This document shows positions 1-9,576 of a DNA stretch of 64,000 nt, one piece after another. The stretch is from the NCBI RefSeq assembly GCF_002836775.1, contig NZ_PJAQ01000002.1, positions 1 through 64,000 of the forward strand, written 5' to 3'. A program made the translations under genes and the position numbers. Position 1 is the first letter of the stretch, and each line of letters opens with the position of its first letter. A model generated the notes under the pieces. It was not told the DNA's origin. It saw only the letters and a list, made by a program, of their open reading frames with translations, and made no database searches. The stretch comes from Colwellia sp. 12G3 (GTDB lineage: Bacteria > Pseudomonadota > Gammaproteobacteria > Enterobacterales > Alteromonadaceae).

Positions 1-294
1 GGTTATTTATATTCTTTCATATCGTCTTAGTTTAATACCAATGACATTAACGTTGTGATCTTGGTGTGCACAGGGAGAATAAATGAGCGCAAGGGAATCG
101 ATAGAGCAATAGCGGGCGATTGGGATTGAGAGCAGTATTTTAGCCAGCAAAAGTGAACAATAACTTCATGCCCTTGGTAATAAAGAGCATCCAAGATTCG
201 GGCGCATAGAAGGTTGAGAAACGAAAAACCCCGTTGATAACAATATTGCTATTATGATCAACGGGGTTTTGTTTACTATTTATTGTAATAAAAG
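1..294. other. Intergenic stretch at window edge
   Basis: No convincing coding sequence is seen. It holds the asd terminator (225-270) and a possible short repeat: TAATACCAA-like at about 33-42 and its inverted partner TTGGTAATA at about 174-182, which could bound a roughly 150-bp miniature element. The gene upstream lies outside the window. Confidence 0.5.
225..270 (-). terminator. Rho-independent terminator of asd
   Basis: A 14-bp perfect stem: AAAACCCCGTTGAT (225-238) pairs with ATCAACGGGGTTTT (257-270). It sits 25 bp past the asd stop and reads into a T-run on the minus strand. Confidence 0.85.
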
Positions 295-1314
295 TTAGCT
301 TAAATGCTCTTTTACCAATAATTCAGCAATTTGCACGCTATTCGTTGCCGCACCCTTGCGGACATTATCAGCAACAATCCACATATTAATGCCACAATTA
401 TGGCTAATATCTTCTCGAATACGGCCAACATAAGTGTCATCTTTGCCGCTAGCGTCACCAATTTGAGTCGGGAAGTCTTCATCATTACGACAAACAACCA
501 CACCAGGAGCTTTCTCTAATAAGTCTTTAACTTCTTCAGCTGAAATAGGTGAGTTTGTTTCAATGTGCAAAGACTCACCGTGGCCATAGAAGACAGGAAC
601 ACGCACAGCCGTTGGGTTAACAAGAACATTTTCATCACCCAAAATCTTCTTAGTTTCCCACACCATTTTCATTTCTTCTTTGGTGTAACCGTTTTCTAAG
701 AAAACATCAATTTGTGGAATAACATTGAAAGCGATTTGACGTGAAAAATTCTTACTTTCTACTGGCTTCCCACTTAATAAATCAGCTGTTTGCTTTGCTA
801 ATTCGTCCATAGCTTCTTTACCACCACCAGAAACTGATTGGTAAGTACAAACATTTACACGGCTAATACCAACAGCATCATAAATAGGTTTTAACGCTAC
901 CATCATTTGAATAGTTGAACAATTAGGGTTAGCAATGATATTTCGATTACGATATTCAGCTAGCGCTTCAGGGTTAACTTCAGGCACAACAAGAGGGATA
1001 TCAGCTTCATAACGAAACTCAGAGGTATTATCGATAACGATACAACCTGCCTCACCCGCTATAGGAGCAAACTTGGCTGAGGTAGCACCACCGGCTGAAA
1101 AGAAACCAATTTGTGCTTGGCTCCAATCAAAGTGTTCAGCATCAAGTACTTCGATACTTTCGCCTTTAAACTCAATGATCTCACCAGCAGAGCGAGCACT
1201 CGCTAATGGATAGAGTTTATTAATGGGGAAATCTCTTTCTTCTAAGATTTCCATAATTGTTTTGCCAACTAATCCAGTTGCGCCAAGTATACATACATCA
1301 AATTTCTGTGCCAT
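295..1314 (-). CDS. asd: Aspartate-semialdehyde dehydrogenase
   Basis: NADPH-dependent reduction of aspartyl phosphate to aspartate semialdehyde, the branch point to lysine/diaminopimelate, threonine and methionine; cytoplasmic. The 339-aa protein has the nucleotide-binding GATGLVG at residues 11-17, the active-site Cys in NPNCST (Cys132) and an RVPVFYGHGESLH substrate block near residue 240. Length and motifs fit the 337-340-aa class (Vibrio Asd2 type) rather than the 367-aa E. coli Asd. In E. coli the matching place next to pdxB holds usg, a paralogue; here the catalytic Cys is kept, so an active enzyme is likely. It starts 13 bp after the pdxB stop, so the two are probably co-transcribed. 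Confidence 0.93.
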   Translation of the reverse strand: MAQKFDVCILGATGLVGKTIMEILEERDFPINKLYPLASARSAGEIIEFKGESIEVLDAEHFDWSQAQIGFFSAGGATSAKFAPIAGEAGCIVIDNTSEFRYEADIPLVVPEVNPEALAEYRNRNIIANPNCSTIQMMVALKPIYDAVGISRVNVCTYQSVSGGGKEAMDELAKQTADLLSGKPVESKNFSRQIAFNVIPQIDVFLENGYTKEEMKMVWETKKILGDENVLVNPTAVRVPVFYGHGESLHIETNSPISAEEVKDLLEKAPGVVVCRNDEDFPTQIGDASGKDDTYVGRIREDISHNCGINMWIVADNVRKGAATNSVQIAELLVKEHLS

Positions 1315-1327
1315 GATCCTCTCTCTT

Positions 1328-2524
1328 CTAATTGAACGTTTTACTAAAACCTAAACGATGTGGCACATCACTTAGGGTCTTGGATGATAGGGTGACAGTA
1401 ACAGCTGAGAACTCTCGGCGAACGGGATAATTTTTCCGTAAACTGTCAAAACCGTGTGAAAATAATTGTTGACGAAATATTGCATCGTCTCGTCTGACAT
1501 CGTAAACCATTTTAACTAACTGGCTTAGTAGTATTTGGCTAAAATCTTGATTAATTTCAACTACAGGGATACTTGCCGACGGTAAAAAGTTTTTCAGCTG
1601 ATATTTAGGCTTAATGTCTAACTGTTGACATAATGCCTGATAGAGCATTTCACTACCACGAGCTTTTCCTTCTAAGCTATAACCCGCAATGTGTGCAGTA
1701 GCTATTTCTGCATAAGGAATTAAGGCTTCAAGCACATCAGGCTCGCCTTGCCACACATCAAGCACAACCTTTACGCCATGACCTGCCTCTTTAAGCGCTA
1801 ATAAGGCGTGGTTATCTATAACATCACCACGACAAGCACTGATCAATATTTGATCGTCGCGCAGCAAGGCAAGATTATCGGCATTGATTAACTTATCGGT
1901 AGGATGTTCACCGCCTACTATTTTAGGCACATGCAAAGAAATAACGTCACAAGCTAATACGTCTGATAGTGATACATAGTTTCTTTTATCCGTTGGCTTA
2001 CTAGTGCTATCTTGTTTTTGCTTTTCTGCTTGTTTTCTTTCGAGTAAAGGATCACATATTTTATGCTTAATACCCAATGCAGTTAATTTTTCACTTAACC
2101 GAGTACCGGTATTACCACCACCAACAATACCCACAGTTAATGAGGACAAATTGAGCAAGTAACGTTCAGCTAAAACGACTAACGCACTTAATACGTATTC
2201 AGCCACTGAAATTGCGTTACAACCAGGAGCTGAATGGAAGCTAATATTTCGTTTGGCAAGGTAACTTAAGTCTATATGATCAGTACCGATGGTAGCACTA
2301 CCAACAAAAGAAATTTTATCGTTAAGGTGAAGTAACTGTTGGTTAACTTGAGTAATTGAACGAACTAAGAGTACATCAGCATCAGCAACTTGTTCAGCGG
2401 TTAATGTCCGCCCAGAAAAAGGAACTAACTCCCCTTGAAAATCATTAATACCGTCATTAAAGTGACAGAGTTCGGTAAAAAACTCTTGGGCAAATGGCAT
2501 GTTTTCATCAAAATATATTTTCAT
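1328..2524 (-). CDS. pdxB: Erythronate-4-phosphate dehydrogenase
   Basis: Oxidises 4-phosphoerythronate to 2-oxo-3-hydroxy-4-phosphobutanoate, the second step of the DXP-dependent pyridoxal 5'-phosphate route; Epd (50927-51946 in this window) makes its substrate. The 398-aa protein is a D-2-hydroxyacid dehydrogenase with the NAD-binding GIVGGGNTG at residues 132-140, the conserved SATIGTDHID block near 76-85, a catalytic-His region in TAHIAGYSLEGKARG, and the extra C-terminal PdxB dimerisation domain (about 290-398). It heads a minus-strand pair with asd, as in related Alteromonadales. Confidence 0.93.
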   Translation of the reverse strand: MKIYFDENMPFAQEFFTELCHFNDGINDFQGELVPFSGRTLTAEQVADADVLLVRSITQVNQQLLHLNDKISFVGSATIGTDHIDLSYLAKRNISFHSAPGCNAISVAEYVLSALVVLAERYLLNLSSLTVGIVGGGNTGTRLSEKLTALGIKHKICDPLLERKQAEKQKQDSTSKPTDKRNYVSLSDVLACDVISLHVPKIVGGEHPTDKLINADNLALLRDDQILISACRGDVIDNHALLALKEAGHGVKVVLDVWQGEPDVLEALIPYAEIATAHIAGYSLEGKARGSEMLYQALCQQLDIKPKYQLKNFLPSASIPVVEINQDFSQILLSQLVKMVYDVRRDDAIFRQQLFSHGFDSLRKNYPVRREFSAVTVTLSSKTLSDVPHRLGFSKTFN

Positions 2525-2640
2525 TAATTCTAACTAGTTAACTGAAGGCATTAAAGCAATCGATTATACGCTCATTTAGCTATCAAACGCTATATTAAGC
2601 CTGTACGTATGATATAAATTTATCAAACATGTAGGTACAA

Positions 2641-2674
2641 AAAAACCACGTTAACTATTAATTAACGTGGTTTT
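2641..2674 (-). terminator. Terminator of fabB
   Basis: Stem AAAAACCACGTTAA (2641-2654) and TTAACGTGGTTTT (2662-2674) with a short loop. It lies between the fabB stop (2747) and the pdxB start (2524) and so separates the two transcription units. Confidence 0.85.
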
Positions 2675-2746
2675 ATTTATTTATTAATTAAACTTATTAC
2701 TTAGATGATGTGCCTAAGTTAGGAACAAATCGTCAAGAGTATAAGT

Positions 2747-3958
2747 TTATTTATATTTTTGCATTACCAGTGTGGCATTAGTACCACCAAAACCGAAGCT
2801 ATTAGACATAACAAGGTTTAGCTCAACATCACGTTTTTCAGTAACAATATCTAAGCCTTGTGCTTTCTCATCTAAGTTATCAATGTTAATTGATGGTGCA
2901 ACAAAGTTGTTTTCCATCATTAAGATTGAATAAATAGCTTCGTGAACGCCAGCAGCACCAAGTGCGTGACCTGTCATTGCTTTAGTAGCACTAATTGCTG
3001 GTGAATCTTCACCAAATAATTCTTGAATTGCGCCTAATTCTTTTACATCGCCAACCGGTGTAGAAGTTCCATGCGTATTTAAGTAATCAACTTTACCTTC
3101 AACACCTTGCATTGCTTGTTGCATACAACGAACTGCGCCTTCACCACTTGGAGCTACCATGTCATAACCATCAGAGGTTGCGCCATAACCAACCAGTTCA
3201 GCGTAAATATGTGCGCCACGAGCCAGAGCATGTTCTAATTCTTCAACAACAACCATACCGCCGCCGCCAGAAATAACAAAACCGTCACGGTCTGCATCAT
3301 AAGTACGTGAAGCCAATTCAGGCGTATCATTACGACCGGCTGATAAAGCTCCCATACCATCAAACATCATCGCAAGTGACCAATGAACTTCTTCACCACC
3401 ACCAGCAAAAACAATATCTTGTTTGCCTAATTGGATAAGCTCCATCGCATTACCGATACAATGAGCACTAGTTGCACAAGCAGAGCTAATTGAATAGTTA
3501 ACACCTTTAATTTTAAAAGGTGTTGCTAAACAAGCAGATACTGTACTACCCATCGTTTTTGGTACGGCATAAGGGCCTACACGTCGAATACCACGGTTAC
3601 GAAGCGTATCTGTTGAAGAAACAATATTCTCTGATGATGCGCCACCTGAGCCGGCAACAATACCTGTACGTACATTTGATACTTGGTCTTCAGTTAATTT
3701 TGCATCTTTAACAGCTTGATCCATAGCGATATATGCATAACCTGCAGCATCACCCATAAAGCGGATGGCTTTACGATCAATAAAATCTTTAGTGTCAATA
3801 TCAGGTTTACCCCAAACTTGACTACGTAGACCTTGCTCTGCAAAACTTTCAGAATGAGAAATACCTGATTTACCAGCTTTTAATGAGGCTAATACTTCAT
3901 CAGCATTGTTACCAATGCTTGAGACTATACCTAAGCCTGTTATTACGACACGTTTCAT
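2747..3958 (-). CDS. fabB: Beta-ketoacyl-ACP synthase I
   Basis: Condenses acyl-ACP with malonyl-ACP; KAS I is needed for unsaturated fatty acid synthesis, which matters for membrane fluidity in the cold. The 403-aa protein has the thiolase-fold catalytic triad: Cys161 in SSACATSAH, His in [11 protein letters not shown] (about 296) and His in [13 protein letters not shown] (about 331). Length matches E. coli FabB (406 aa). It is monocistronic with its own terminator. The region upstream holds FadR-like (4016-4032) and FabR-like (4052-4069) sites, which fits known control of fabB by these two regulators. It is divergent from mnmC, as in E. coli. Confidence 0.95.
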   Translation of the reverse strand: MKRVVITGLGIVSSIGNNADEVLASLKAGKSGISHSESFAEQGLRSQVWGKPDIDTKDFIDRKAIRFMGDAAGYAYIAMDQAVKDAKLTEDQVSNVRTGIVAGSGGASSENIVSSTDTLRNRGIRRVGPYAVPKTMGSTVSACLATPFKIKGVNYSISSACATSAHCIGNAMELIQLGKQDIVFAGGGEEVHWSLAMMFDGMGALSAGRNDTPELASRTYDADRDGFVISGGGGMVVVEELEHALARGAHIYAELVGYGATSDGYDMVAPSGEGAVRCMQQAMQGVEGKVDYLNTHGTSTPVGDVKELGAIQELFGEDSPAISATKAMTGHALGAAGVHEAIYSILMMENNFVAPSINIDNLDEKAQGLDIVTEKRDVELNLVMSNSFGFGGTNATLVMQKYK

Positions 3959-3994
3959 TTAACTAACCATCTATAATTGTAAAATTTTGCGCTA

Positions 3995-4032
3995 TTATAC
4001 AGGTAATAGCCATTGAACTGGTATTACTTGTT
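3995..4032 (-). promoter_or_regulatory. fabB promoter region with FadR-like site
   Basis: On the minus strand a perfect TATAAT occupies 3995-4000. The 17-bp sequence at 4016-4032 (AACTGGTATTACTTGTT on plus) keeps one full FadR half-site (AACTGGT) and 5 of 7 bases of the other, and overlaps where the -35 would be. In E. coli, FadR activates fabB from a site near -40. Identification as FadR is by consensus recalled from memory. Confidence 0.5.
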
Positions 4033-4051
4033 GCTTATCACAACGAAAACC

Positions 4052-4069
4052 AGCGTACACTTGTACACT
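4052..4069 (-). promoter_or_regulatory. FabR-like operator upstream of fabB
   Basis: AGCGTACACTTGTACACT is an almost perfect palindrome that matches the E. coli FabR pattern AGCGTACA-N2-TGTNCGCT in all but one or two bases. It lies 94 bp before the fabB start, beyond the FadR-like site. FabR represses fabA and fabB in response to unsaturated acyl thioesters. Confidence 0.6.
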
Positions 4070-4216
4070 ATAATATGACATCCATTCATATATATCTATG
4101 ACATTTTTATTAATCTATTGTTATTTTCTGATCAAAATCAATATTTCGGGTAAAATAGCTAAGGTAAACTATCCAAGCTATTCACTAGCACTGTCATTCC
4201 ACTTAAAGAATTTTTC

Positions 4217-6265
4217 ATGAAAAAACCAGATAAAACAGATGATAGCAGTAAAGTATCCAAGCAAGAAGAGCGTACTTTAGATCGCCAACCTTTTGATGAA
4301 TTATATTTGGATAGCCAGTCAAGCTACCAGCAGAATGATTTAGTATTTATACACAATAATCAAATAAAACGTCGATTACAAGAGGCTAAGCAAACATTTA
4401 CTGTGGCTGAAATTGCTTTTGGAACAGGAGTAAATTTTTTATTAACCTTACAGGCGTACCAAAATGCGCAACAAGCTTCATCGACTCAGTTAGCGCCATT
4501 ACATTTCATCAGTGTTGAAAAAACCCCGCTGACGAAAGCACAGTTAGTTCAATCGTTGTCATTATTGCCGCCACTACAAGAATTGGCCTTAACATTAACG
4601 AATAGCTATCCCGAATCTCCTGCTGAACAGTTTGGTAAAGATTTTCAGACAACATTCTTAAATGACCAAGTCCGTTTAACGCTTCTATTTGATGATGCCG
4701 ATCAAGCCTTATCTTCAATGAACTGTTCAAAGCACGGTTTAGTTGATGCTTGGTACTTAAATGATTTTTCGAAGGGAAATAATGCTGAACTGTGTAGTAA
4801 GAATTTATTATCTCAAATTAATAGGCTTTCAAAAGAACAAACAACACTAACCACCTTCACCGTTGATGACTTGCTTAAAACGCAGATGCGCGATATTGGC
4901 TTTCGACTTGAACAGCGATCAATGCAAGGCGACGAAAAGGAATTTGTTTATGCGGTAATGCAAAGTAATCCTTTCACAACTAAGGGCTATCGCTTAAAAC
5001 CTGCCATTATAAAGCCCCAGCACGTCAGTATTATTGGTGGTGGAATAGCTTCGGCTTGTGCAGTTTATGCATTAACTAAGCAAGGAGTTGATGTGACCTT
5101 GTATTGTAAGGACAATTCTCTTGCCCAGGGTGGTTCTAGTAATGCTATTGGCGCTTTATATCCTTTATTACATCAACAAAAAGATGATATGAGTTCTTTT
5201 TATCAGCAAGCTTTTTGGCGTGCTAGAGAGCTATATACAGAAATTTCACAACAGGGTTTTTCATTTGGGCATGAGTGGTGTGGTTTGTTAGAAGTCTCCT
5301 ATAAGGAAGCATTAGTTAATAGACAACAAGCATTTGAACAGCTTAATACATGGCCTAAAGATCTCATACATGGAGTCAATGCTAAGCAGGCCAGTGACCA
5401 TGCAAATATAGACTTACCTTACGGCGGACTTTTCATGCCAAATGCTGGCTGGATATCACCGCAAGAGTTAGTAAAAAGTATTTTTGCAGCAGCCCAAACG
5501 ACTAAGCGCTTAAAGATAATAACCGATACTCACATTACAAAAATACAACAAATCCCAAATGCTAGCACAACTCAAAACAGTAAATCATGGCGTTTATATA
5601 GTAACCAAGGTGAATTTAAGGCGGACGTATTGGTTATCTGTGGTGGTGCTGATGCTATTGAAATTGAACAACTAAAACCTCTACCGCTTACCGCTACACG
5701 TGGACAAATAACAAGCATGACGAGTAATAAGCAAATAAATAAGCTATCTACCGTTATTTGCCATAAGGGGTATTTAACGCCTGAAAATAAAGGTATTCAT
5801 TGTATTGGCGCAACCTTCCAAAAAAATGACACTAATTTAAAAACTGACATAGCGGATGATCACTATAACTTAACGATGTTAAATAAATGTTTACCCGCGT
5901 TGTCGTCTACCATTAATTGGCAAGAAGAAGATATTTCCTCGAGTAAAGCGAGACTTCGCTGTATGTCGCAAGACCATCTCCCTCTAGTAGGCGCAGTACC
6001 CAACATTAATGCCCATATCCAAACTTACCCTCATTTAGCCAAAGATAAGAATTGGAAATATAGCCAAGCAGCACCGTGTATAGATAACCTCTATATATTG
6101 CTAGGACTTGGTGCCAGAGGTTTATGTTCCGCGCCTTTAGCTGCTGATATTTTAACCGCTGAGCTATGTAATATCCCTTATCCCATGGATAACCAAATGT
6201 TATTTAACTTAAGCCCGAATCGTTTTATCATCCGAGATATTATCAAACGAAAAATACCTGAATAA
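4217..6265 (+). CDS. mnmC: Bifunctional tRNA mnm5s2U34 biosynthesis protein MnmC
   Basis: Final two steps of wobble uridine (mnm5s2U34) formation: the C-terminal FAD domain removes the carboxymethyl group of cmnm5U and the N-terminal domain methylates nm5U with SAM. The 682-aa protein has the SAM-binding [10 protein letters not shown] at residues 65-74 (DUF752-type methyltransferase, about 25-250) and the FAD Rossmann motif IIGGGIASA near 272-280 opening a DAO-type oxidoreductase. Length is close to E. coli MnmC (668 aa). It begins with a Lys/Asp/Ser-rich tail not expected in the family. Divergent from fabB. Confidence 0.93.
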   Translation: MKKPDKTDDSSKVSKQEERTLDRQPFDELYLDSQSSYQQNDLVFIHNNQIKRRLQEAKQTFTVAEIAFGTGVNFLLTLQAYQNAQQASSTQLAPLHFISVEKTPLTKAQLVQSLSLLPPLQELALTLTNSYPESPAEQFGKDFQTTFLNDQVRLTLLFDDADQALSSMNCSKHGLVDAWYLNDFSKGNNAELCSKNLLSQINRLSKEQTTLTTFTVDDLLKTQMRDIGFRLEQRSMQGDEKEFVYAVMQSNPFTTKGYRLKPAIIKPQHVSIIGGGIASACAVYALTKQGVDVTLYCKDNSLAQGGSSNAIGALYPLLHQQKDDMSSFYQQAFWRARELYTEISQQGFSFGHEWCGLLEVSYKEALVNRQQAFEQLNTWPKDLIHGVNAKQASDHANIDLPYGGLFMPNAGWISPQELVKSIFAAAQTTKRLKIITDTHITKIQQIPNASTTQNSKSWRLYSNQGEFKADVLVICGGADAIEIEQLKPLPLTATRGQITSMTSNKQINKLSTVICHKGYLTPENKGIHCIGATFQKNDTNLKTDIADDHYNLTMLNKCLPALSSTINWQEEDISSSKARLRCMSQDHLPLVGAVPNINAHIQTYPHLAKDKNWKYSQAAPCIDNLYILLGLGARGLCSAPLAADILTAELCNIPYPMDNQMLFNLSPNRFIIRDIIKRKIPE

Positions 6266-6572
6266 ATATCCTCTATGACAGAGTAATACTTCACAGTATA
6301 AACACCTCGACAACTATGAAATATGGACTATGAGCTATGGACTATGGACTATGGACTATGGGCTATGGGCTATGATTACCAATTAAAAGAATGTTTACCA
6401 ATCGGGCGCCTCTATGAACCCCATTGGTATTAATCAAGCTAATGTTTAACTGAAAACCCCAATTATTAATCTAATTACACTCAAAATAAGCATGAAAACT
6501 TGAGCTAAATCAACGTTCATTTGTCATTATTTCTCTATGGTACTCCTACATCATCCTAAAGGAATCATTGAC
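6266..6572. other. Intergenic stretch with tandem and inverted repeats
   Basis: 307 bp between mnmC and the PilJ-N-type gene. It holds a seven-copy heptamer tandem repeat (6327-6375) and an inverted pair, TGATTACCAAT at about 6372-6382 and ATTGGTATTAATCA at about 6423-6436, which looks like the remains of a short mobile repeat. No coding sequence is seen. Confidence 0.7.
6327..6375. repeat. Heptamer tandem repeat, 7 copies of RCTATGR
   Basis: Seven consecutive 7-mers: ACTATGA, GCTATGG, ACTATGG, ACTATGG, ACTATGG, GCTATGG, GCTATGA. Only the first and last bases of the unit vary. It is non-coding and is followed at once by a TTACCAAT repeat end. Confidence 0.95.
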
Positions 6573-7400
6573 ATGAAAGTCACTTTTTTGACCAGTATTT
6601 TAATCGCCTCAACATTACTATTTATTAGTAGTTCAAAAGTAGTAATAGCCCAACAACTAAATATCTCTCAATCGATAAACCAAGCTGGCTTACAGCGTAT
6701 GTTATCTCAGCGTATGGCTAAAAACTATATCTTACTCAGTCAGGATATTGATGCGCAAGCCGCTGCCGAAGAGCTTGATGAAAGCTCGGCATTATTTGAA
6801 GAAAATTTATTTCAACTGAACAATTCAATTACTAATGATGAATCAAAACTAGCATTAAAGAAACTAAAAAATAATTGGTATGCCTTCCGTCAATTTGTCT
6901 TAAGTGAGGCAAATAAAGATCAAACAGCACAAGTAGTTGATCGGAGTACTTTGTTATTAACTTCTGCACATGCTTTAGTGTTAAGCCTAGAAAAGGACTC
7001 TCGCTCTCATAGTGATCACCTAATTAATATATCTGGTCGACAGCGTATGCTTTCTCAACGCTTAGCCATGCTCTACTATGCGAGTAATTCCGGTGTACAA
7101 GAAAAGGTATTCCAACAAGAAATGCACAAGACTTCAAGACAATTTGGCCAAGCATTAACCGAATTGATATCAGCGAAAGAAAACAATGACGAAATTGATG
7201 AAGCCTTGCAAGAAGTGAATAATCAATGGAGTTTTTATAAAACTAAATTTAATGGCGTTAACAAGGGTCGATTCTCCCCTAAAACAATTAAAGTAGTCAG
7301 CGAGTCATTGCTCAAAGAAATGAATAGTATAACGTCGTTATATGAAGTGCAGAGTATAGCGCAAACTAAATATTCTACTTGGATAAAACCGGCAAATTAA
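6573..7400 (+). CDS. Exported protein with PilJ-N type (nitrate/MCP sensor-like) domain
   Basis: A 275-aa protein with an N-terminal signal sequence (MKVTFLTSILIASTLLF then VVIAQQ). The mature part has two halves, each opening with the helical motif QRMLSQR (about residues 33-39 and 156-162), typical of the 'type IV pili methyl-accepting chemotaxis transducer N-terminal' family. It lacks any transmembrane exit, HAMP or signalling domain, so it is probably a free periplasmic four-helix-bundle protein; the ligand is unknown. I chose ATG 6573 because AAAGGA lies about 10 bp before it and the signal peptide begins there; an ATG at 6537 in the same frame would add 12 unlikely residues. Confidence 0.75.
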   Translation: MKVTFLTSILIASTLLFISSSKVVIAQQLNISQSINQAGLQRMLSQRMAKNYILLSQDIDAQAAAEELDESSALFEENLFQLNNSITNDESKLALKKLKNNWYAFRQFVLSEANKDQTAQVVDRSTLLLTSAHALVLSLEKDSRSHSDHLINISGRQRMLSQRLAMLYYASNSGVQEKVFQQEMHKTSRQFGQALTELISAKENNDEIDEALQEVNNQWSFYKTKFNGVNKGRFSPKTIKVVSESLLKEMNSITSLYEVQSIAQTKYSTWIKPAN

Positions 7401-7403
7401 ATG

Positions 7404-7447
7404 AAAAAATAGTGCACTCGCTAAGTTTACTTAGCAGAGTGCTATTG
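7404..7447 (-). terminator. Terminator of the epmC-yfcL group
   Basis: Hairpin of AATAG-CACTC-GCTAAG with CTTAGC-GAGTG-CTATT, with small bulges. On the minus strand it runs into a T6 run, so it ends the yfcL transcript; it may also slow readthrough from the plus-strand gene. Confidence 0.7.
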
Positions 7448-7493
7448 CGCTAACGTATTGATATTAAAATCAACCTAAACAATTACCCTACGG

Positions 7494-7805
7494 TTAAAGC
7501 ACAAATTTCTTTTGAATGTCCAGCCAAAAGTTAGTTACTATAGCGTAATCTTGCGGTGATAATTCCACTTTAGCTTGCATGGATTTTTGGGTAACAGCCT
7601 TAATTAAATCAGCAGAAACAAGCTGATTCTCATCACCAAATTCAGTCGCAACTAAAGAAAGAAATCCTCGCATGTAGCCGCTGGCAAATAGAGTGTCACT
7701 GTCAGTATCATCTAGCTCAAATAAGCCATCTAGATATTGATAAAAATCAGCGACAGTAGTCAGATTTTTGTTGGAATTTTTTGTATTACTTGTGTTAGTC
7801 GGCAT
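7494..7805 (-). CDS. yfcL: YfcL family protein
   Basis: A 103-aa acidic cytoplasmic protein of unknown function. Weak motifs are VADFYQYLDGLFELDD near the N-terminus, ASGYMRGFLS in the middle and NFWLDIQ near the end, which I recognise as YfcL-like. Context supports the call: in E. coli yfcL and yfcM (epmC) are neighbours close to mnmC and fabB. I used the ATG at 7805; a GTG in the same frame at 7814 would add three residues. It is the last gene of the epmC group. Confidence 0.75.
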   Translation of the reverse strand: MPTNTSNTKNSNKNLTTVADFYQYLDGLFELDDTDSDTLFASGYMRGFLSLVATEFGDENQLVSADLIKAVTQKSMQAKVELSPQDYAIVTNFWLDIQKKFVL

Positions 7806-7844
7806 GTAAATCACTTTAAAAAGGTTAAGTTATAAATTTCGATA

Positions 7845-9008
7845 TTATTGAGGGCTAGCCAATGGATAAAGCACATGGTCTTTATACCCTGTCGTTATGG
7901 TCATAAAGCCCGATAGCTGCTGATCAAGCTCACTGTCACCCGTATCACTAATTAATGGTTTATTGGCTAATGCCTCTAATTTAGCCTTAGTCGCCAAAAT
8001 AATAATATTATCACTGCCACCGGGCTGCGCTAAGATTTTACGTATAATGCGAGGACTTAATTGTTGATTGCCACGACCAAAAACGTGTCCTTGGCCACCT
8101 ATTAAGGTAATGACGAGCTTACTAATACCCTGATAGTCAATTATTGCGTTATAGAGGTCAGCCTCGGTAACATCTGCAGCAGTCAGTGATTGGTCGCTGA
8201 CAATATCGACGCCAAGTAAGGTATTATCTAAGGCTAACTCACTCATTAAAAATGCGGTAGTAGAGCCAGAGCCAATAATAAATTGTCTATCTTCATGGTC
8301 GTTCATTTCTTCGATAACATTGGCTGCGATATCTTGCAGTACAAGTTCATCACTTTCTTTTCCGCCTGATTTAACCGCTTGCACATAGCGCAATTCACTC
8401 GGAATTTTCATCTCGCTATAGCGCTTTGCTTTGACGATACCTTGTCTAAATAAACTTTCGTCTATATCCATGACATCACCCGTAGTTAAGGTTACTAACT
8501 CTTTAGTGATCATCAATTCAATAATGCGACCAGCAGCTTTTGGCGTAATAGCATAAACACCAGAGTGAATCTTACAGCCTGCAGGTATACCTAACACAGG
8601 TAAAGGTTGATAATCATCGTCACGGGCAACAACATTGGCAATATCTCGAGCAGTACCATCACCACCAGCAAATAAAATAATATCCACGCCATGTGCTAAT
8701 AAAGCTTCTGCTGCTAACTGACTATCATCACTTTGGGTGTGCTTATTTTTTGCTTGATAAAGTACTTCGACAGTAAAACCTAGTTCACGGGCACATTGCT
8801 CTCCCATAAGCGCATTCGCGGTATAGATAACTATGTCATCTTGGTAAGGTAGTAATACCTCCAGGGCCAATTTCGCCCTAGTATTTGCCTGTGGTTTCGC
8901 ACCTAATGCTAATGCATGCATTACCATGCCATCACTACCTTTGAGCGCAACACTGCCGCCTATACCCGCAATAGGATTAATGATAAAACCGAGTTTAAAG
9001 TGCTGCAT
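7845..9008 (-). CDS. ATP-NAD kinase family protein (COG3199-like)
   Basis: A 387-aa protein with an NAD kinase/diacylglycerol-kinase-type fold: NPIAGIGG near residue 12 and the nucleotide-binding FAGGDGTARD near residue 120. It is distinct from the housekeeping NadK at 21835-22716, which is shorter and also present. Its substrate is not known; phosphorylation of NAD or a related nucleotide is inferred from the motif. I chose ATG 9008 (MQHFKLGFIINP); an upstream in-frame start at 9071 lies deep in epmC. It overlaps the epmC stop by 14 bp, so translation is probably coupled. Confidence 0.75.
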   Translation of the reverse strand: MQHFKLGFIINPIAGIGGSVALKGSDGMVMHALALGAKPQANTRAKLALEVLLPYQDDIVIYTANALMGEQCARELGFTVEVLYQAKNKHTQSDDSQLAAEALLAHGVDIILFAGGDGTARDIANVVARDDDYQPLPVLGIPAGCKIHSGVYAITPKAAGRIIELMITKELVTLTTGDVMDIDESLFRQGIVKAKRYSEMKIPSELRYVQAVKSGGKESDELVLQDIAANVIEEMNDHEDRQFIIGSGSTTAFLMSELALDNTLLGVDIVSDQSLTAADVTEADLYNAIIDYQGISKLVITLIGGQGHVFGRGNQQLSPRIIRKILAQPGGSDNIIILATKAKLEALANKPLISDTGDSELDQQLSGFMTITTGYKDHVLYPLASPQ

Positions 9009-9576
9009 ATTCGTGTTCCTTTTCGTTTTCTTCAATGCTGTATTCATCACTACAACTAAACTGCTCCGCAATTAAAGGAGAATTGGTCTGATAAAACTTG
9101 GTCAATGCTTCAATAAACTGTTGCGCGCGAGGTGGGAATCCGTTTTCAATAAATACTAATACTTGCTGATGAACCTTTACTTTGAAGTCGATAATATCAC
9201 CATCATAACCGTTGAGATTATCTGCAGAAGTATGAAACTTTCGTTGTGCTGCAACATTAAAGGCCCACTCAATAGCTTGCGGGATCACTTCAACTTGCTC
9301 AAATTTCTTTTGCTGTTTCTCATTACGACCATCTGGAATATACCAATAACCAAAATCTTCTAACAGACGTCTTTCTTTACCAGCTTGGCACCAATGGGCA
9401 ATTTCATGAAAAGCACTGGCATAATAACCATGGGCAAAGATGACTTGATGGTAAGGACATTTTTCCCCCGCTGGAGAGTACAATGGCTCATCGTCACCTT
9501 TGATTAAGCGTGTATTATATTGCAGGAAAAACACTTGCTCGAATAGAGCAATAAGATCTTGATAAGTATGTTGCAT
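8995..9576 (-). CDS. epmC: Elongation factor P hydroxylase
   Basis: EpmC (YfcM) hydroxylates the beta-lysylated lysine of elongation factor P after EpmB and EpmA act. The 193-aa protein carries the family block HQVIFAHGYYASAFHEIAHWC (metal-binding His/Glu in FHEIAHW near residue 57) and the YWYIPDGR segment near residue 80. Start chosen at ATG 9576 (MQHTYQDL); the frame runs two codons further to a TTG. EpmA and EpmB are not in the window. First gene of a three-gene minus-strand group. Confidence 0.88.
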   Translation of the reverse strand: MQHTYQDLIALFEQVFFLQYNTRLIKGDDEPLYSPAGEKCPYHQVIFAHGYYASAFHEIAHWCQAGKERRLLEDFGYWYIPDGRNEKQQKKFEQVEVIPQAIEWAFNVAAQRKFHTSADNLNGYDGDIIDFKVKVHQQVLVFIENGFPPRAQQFIEALTKFYQTNSPLIAEQFSCSDEYSIEENEKEHEYAAL

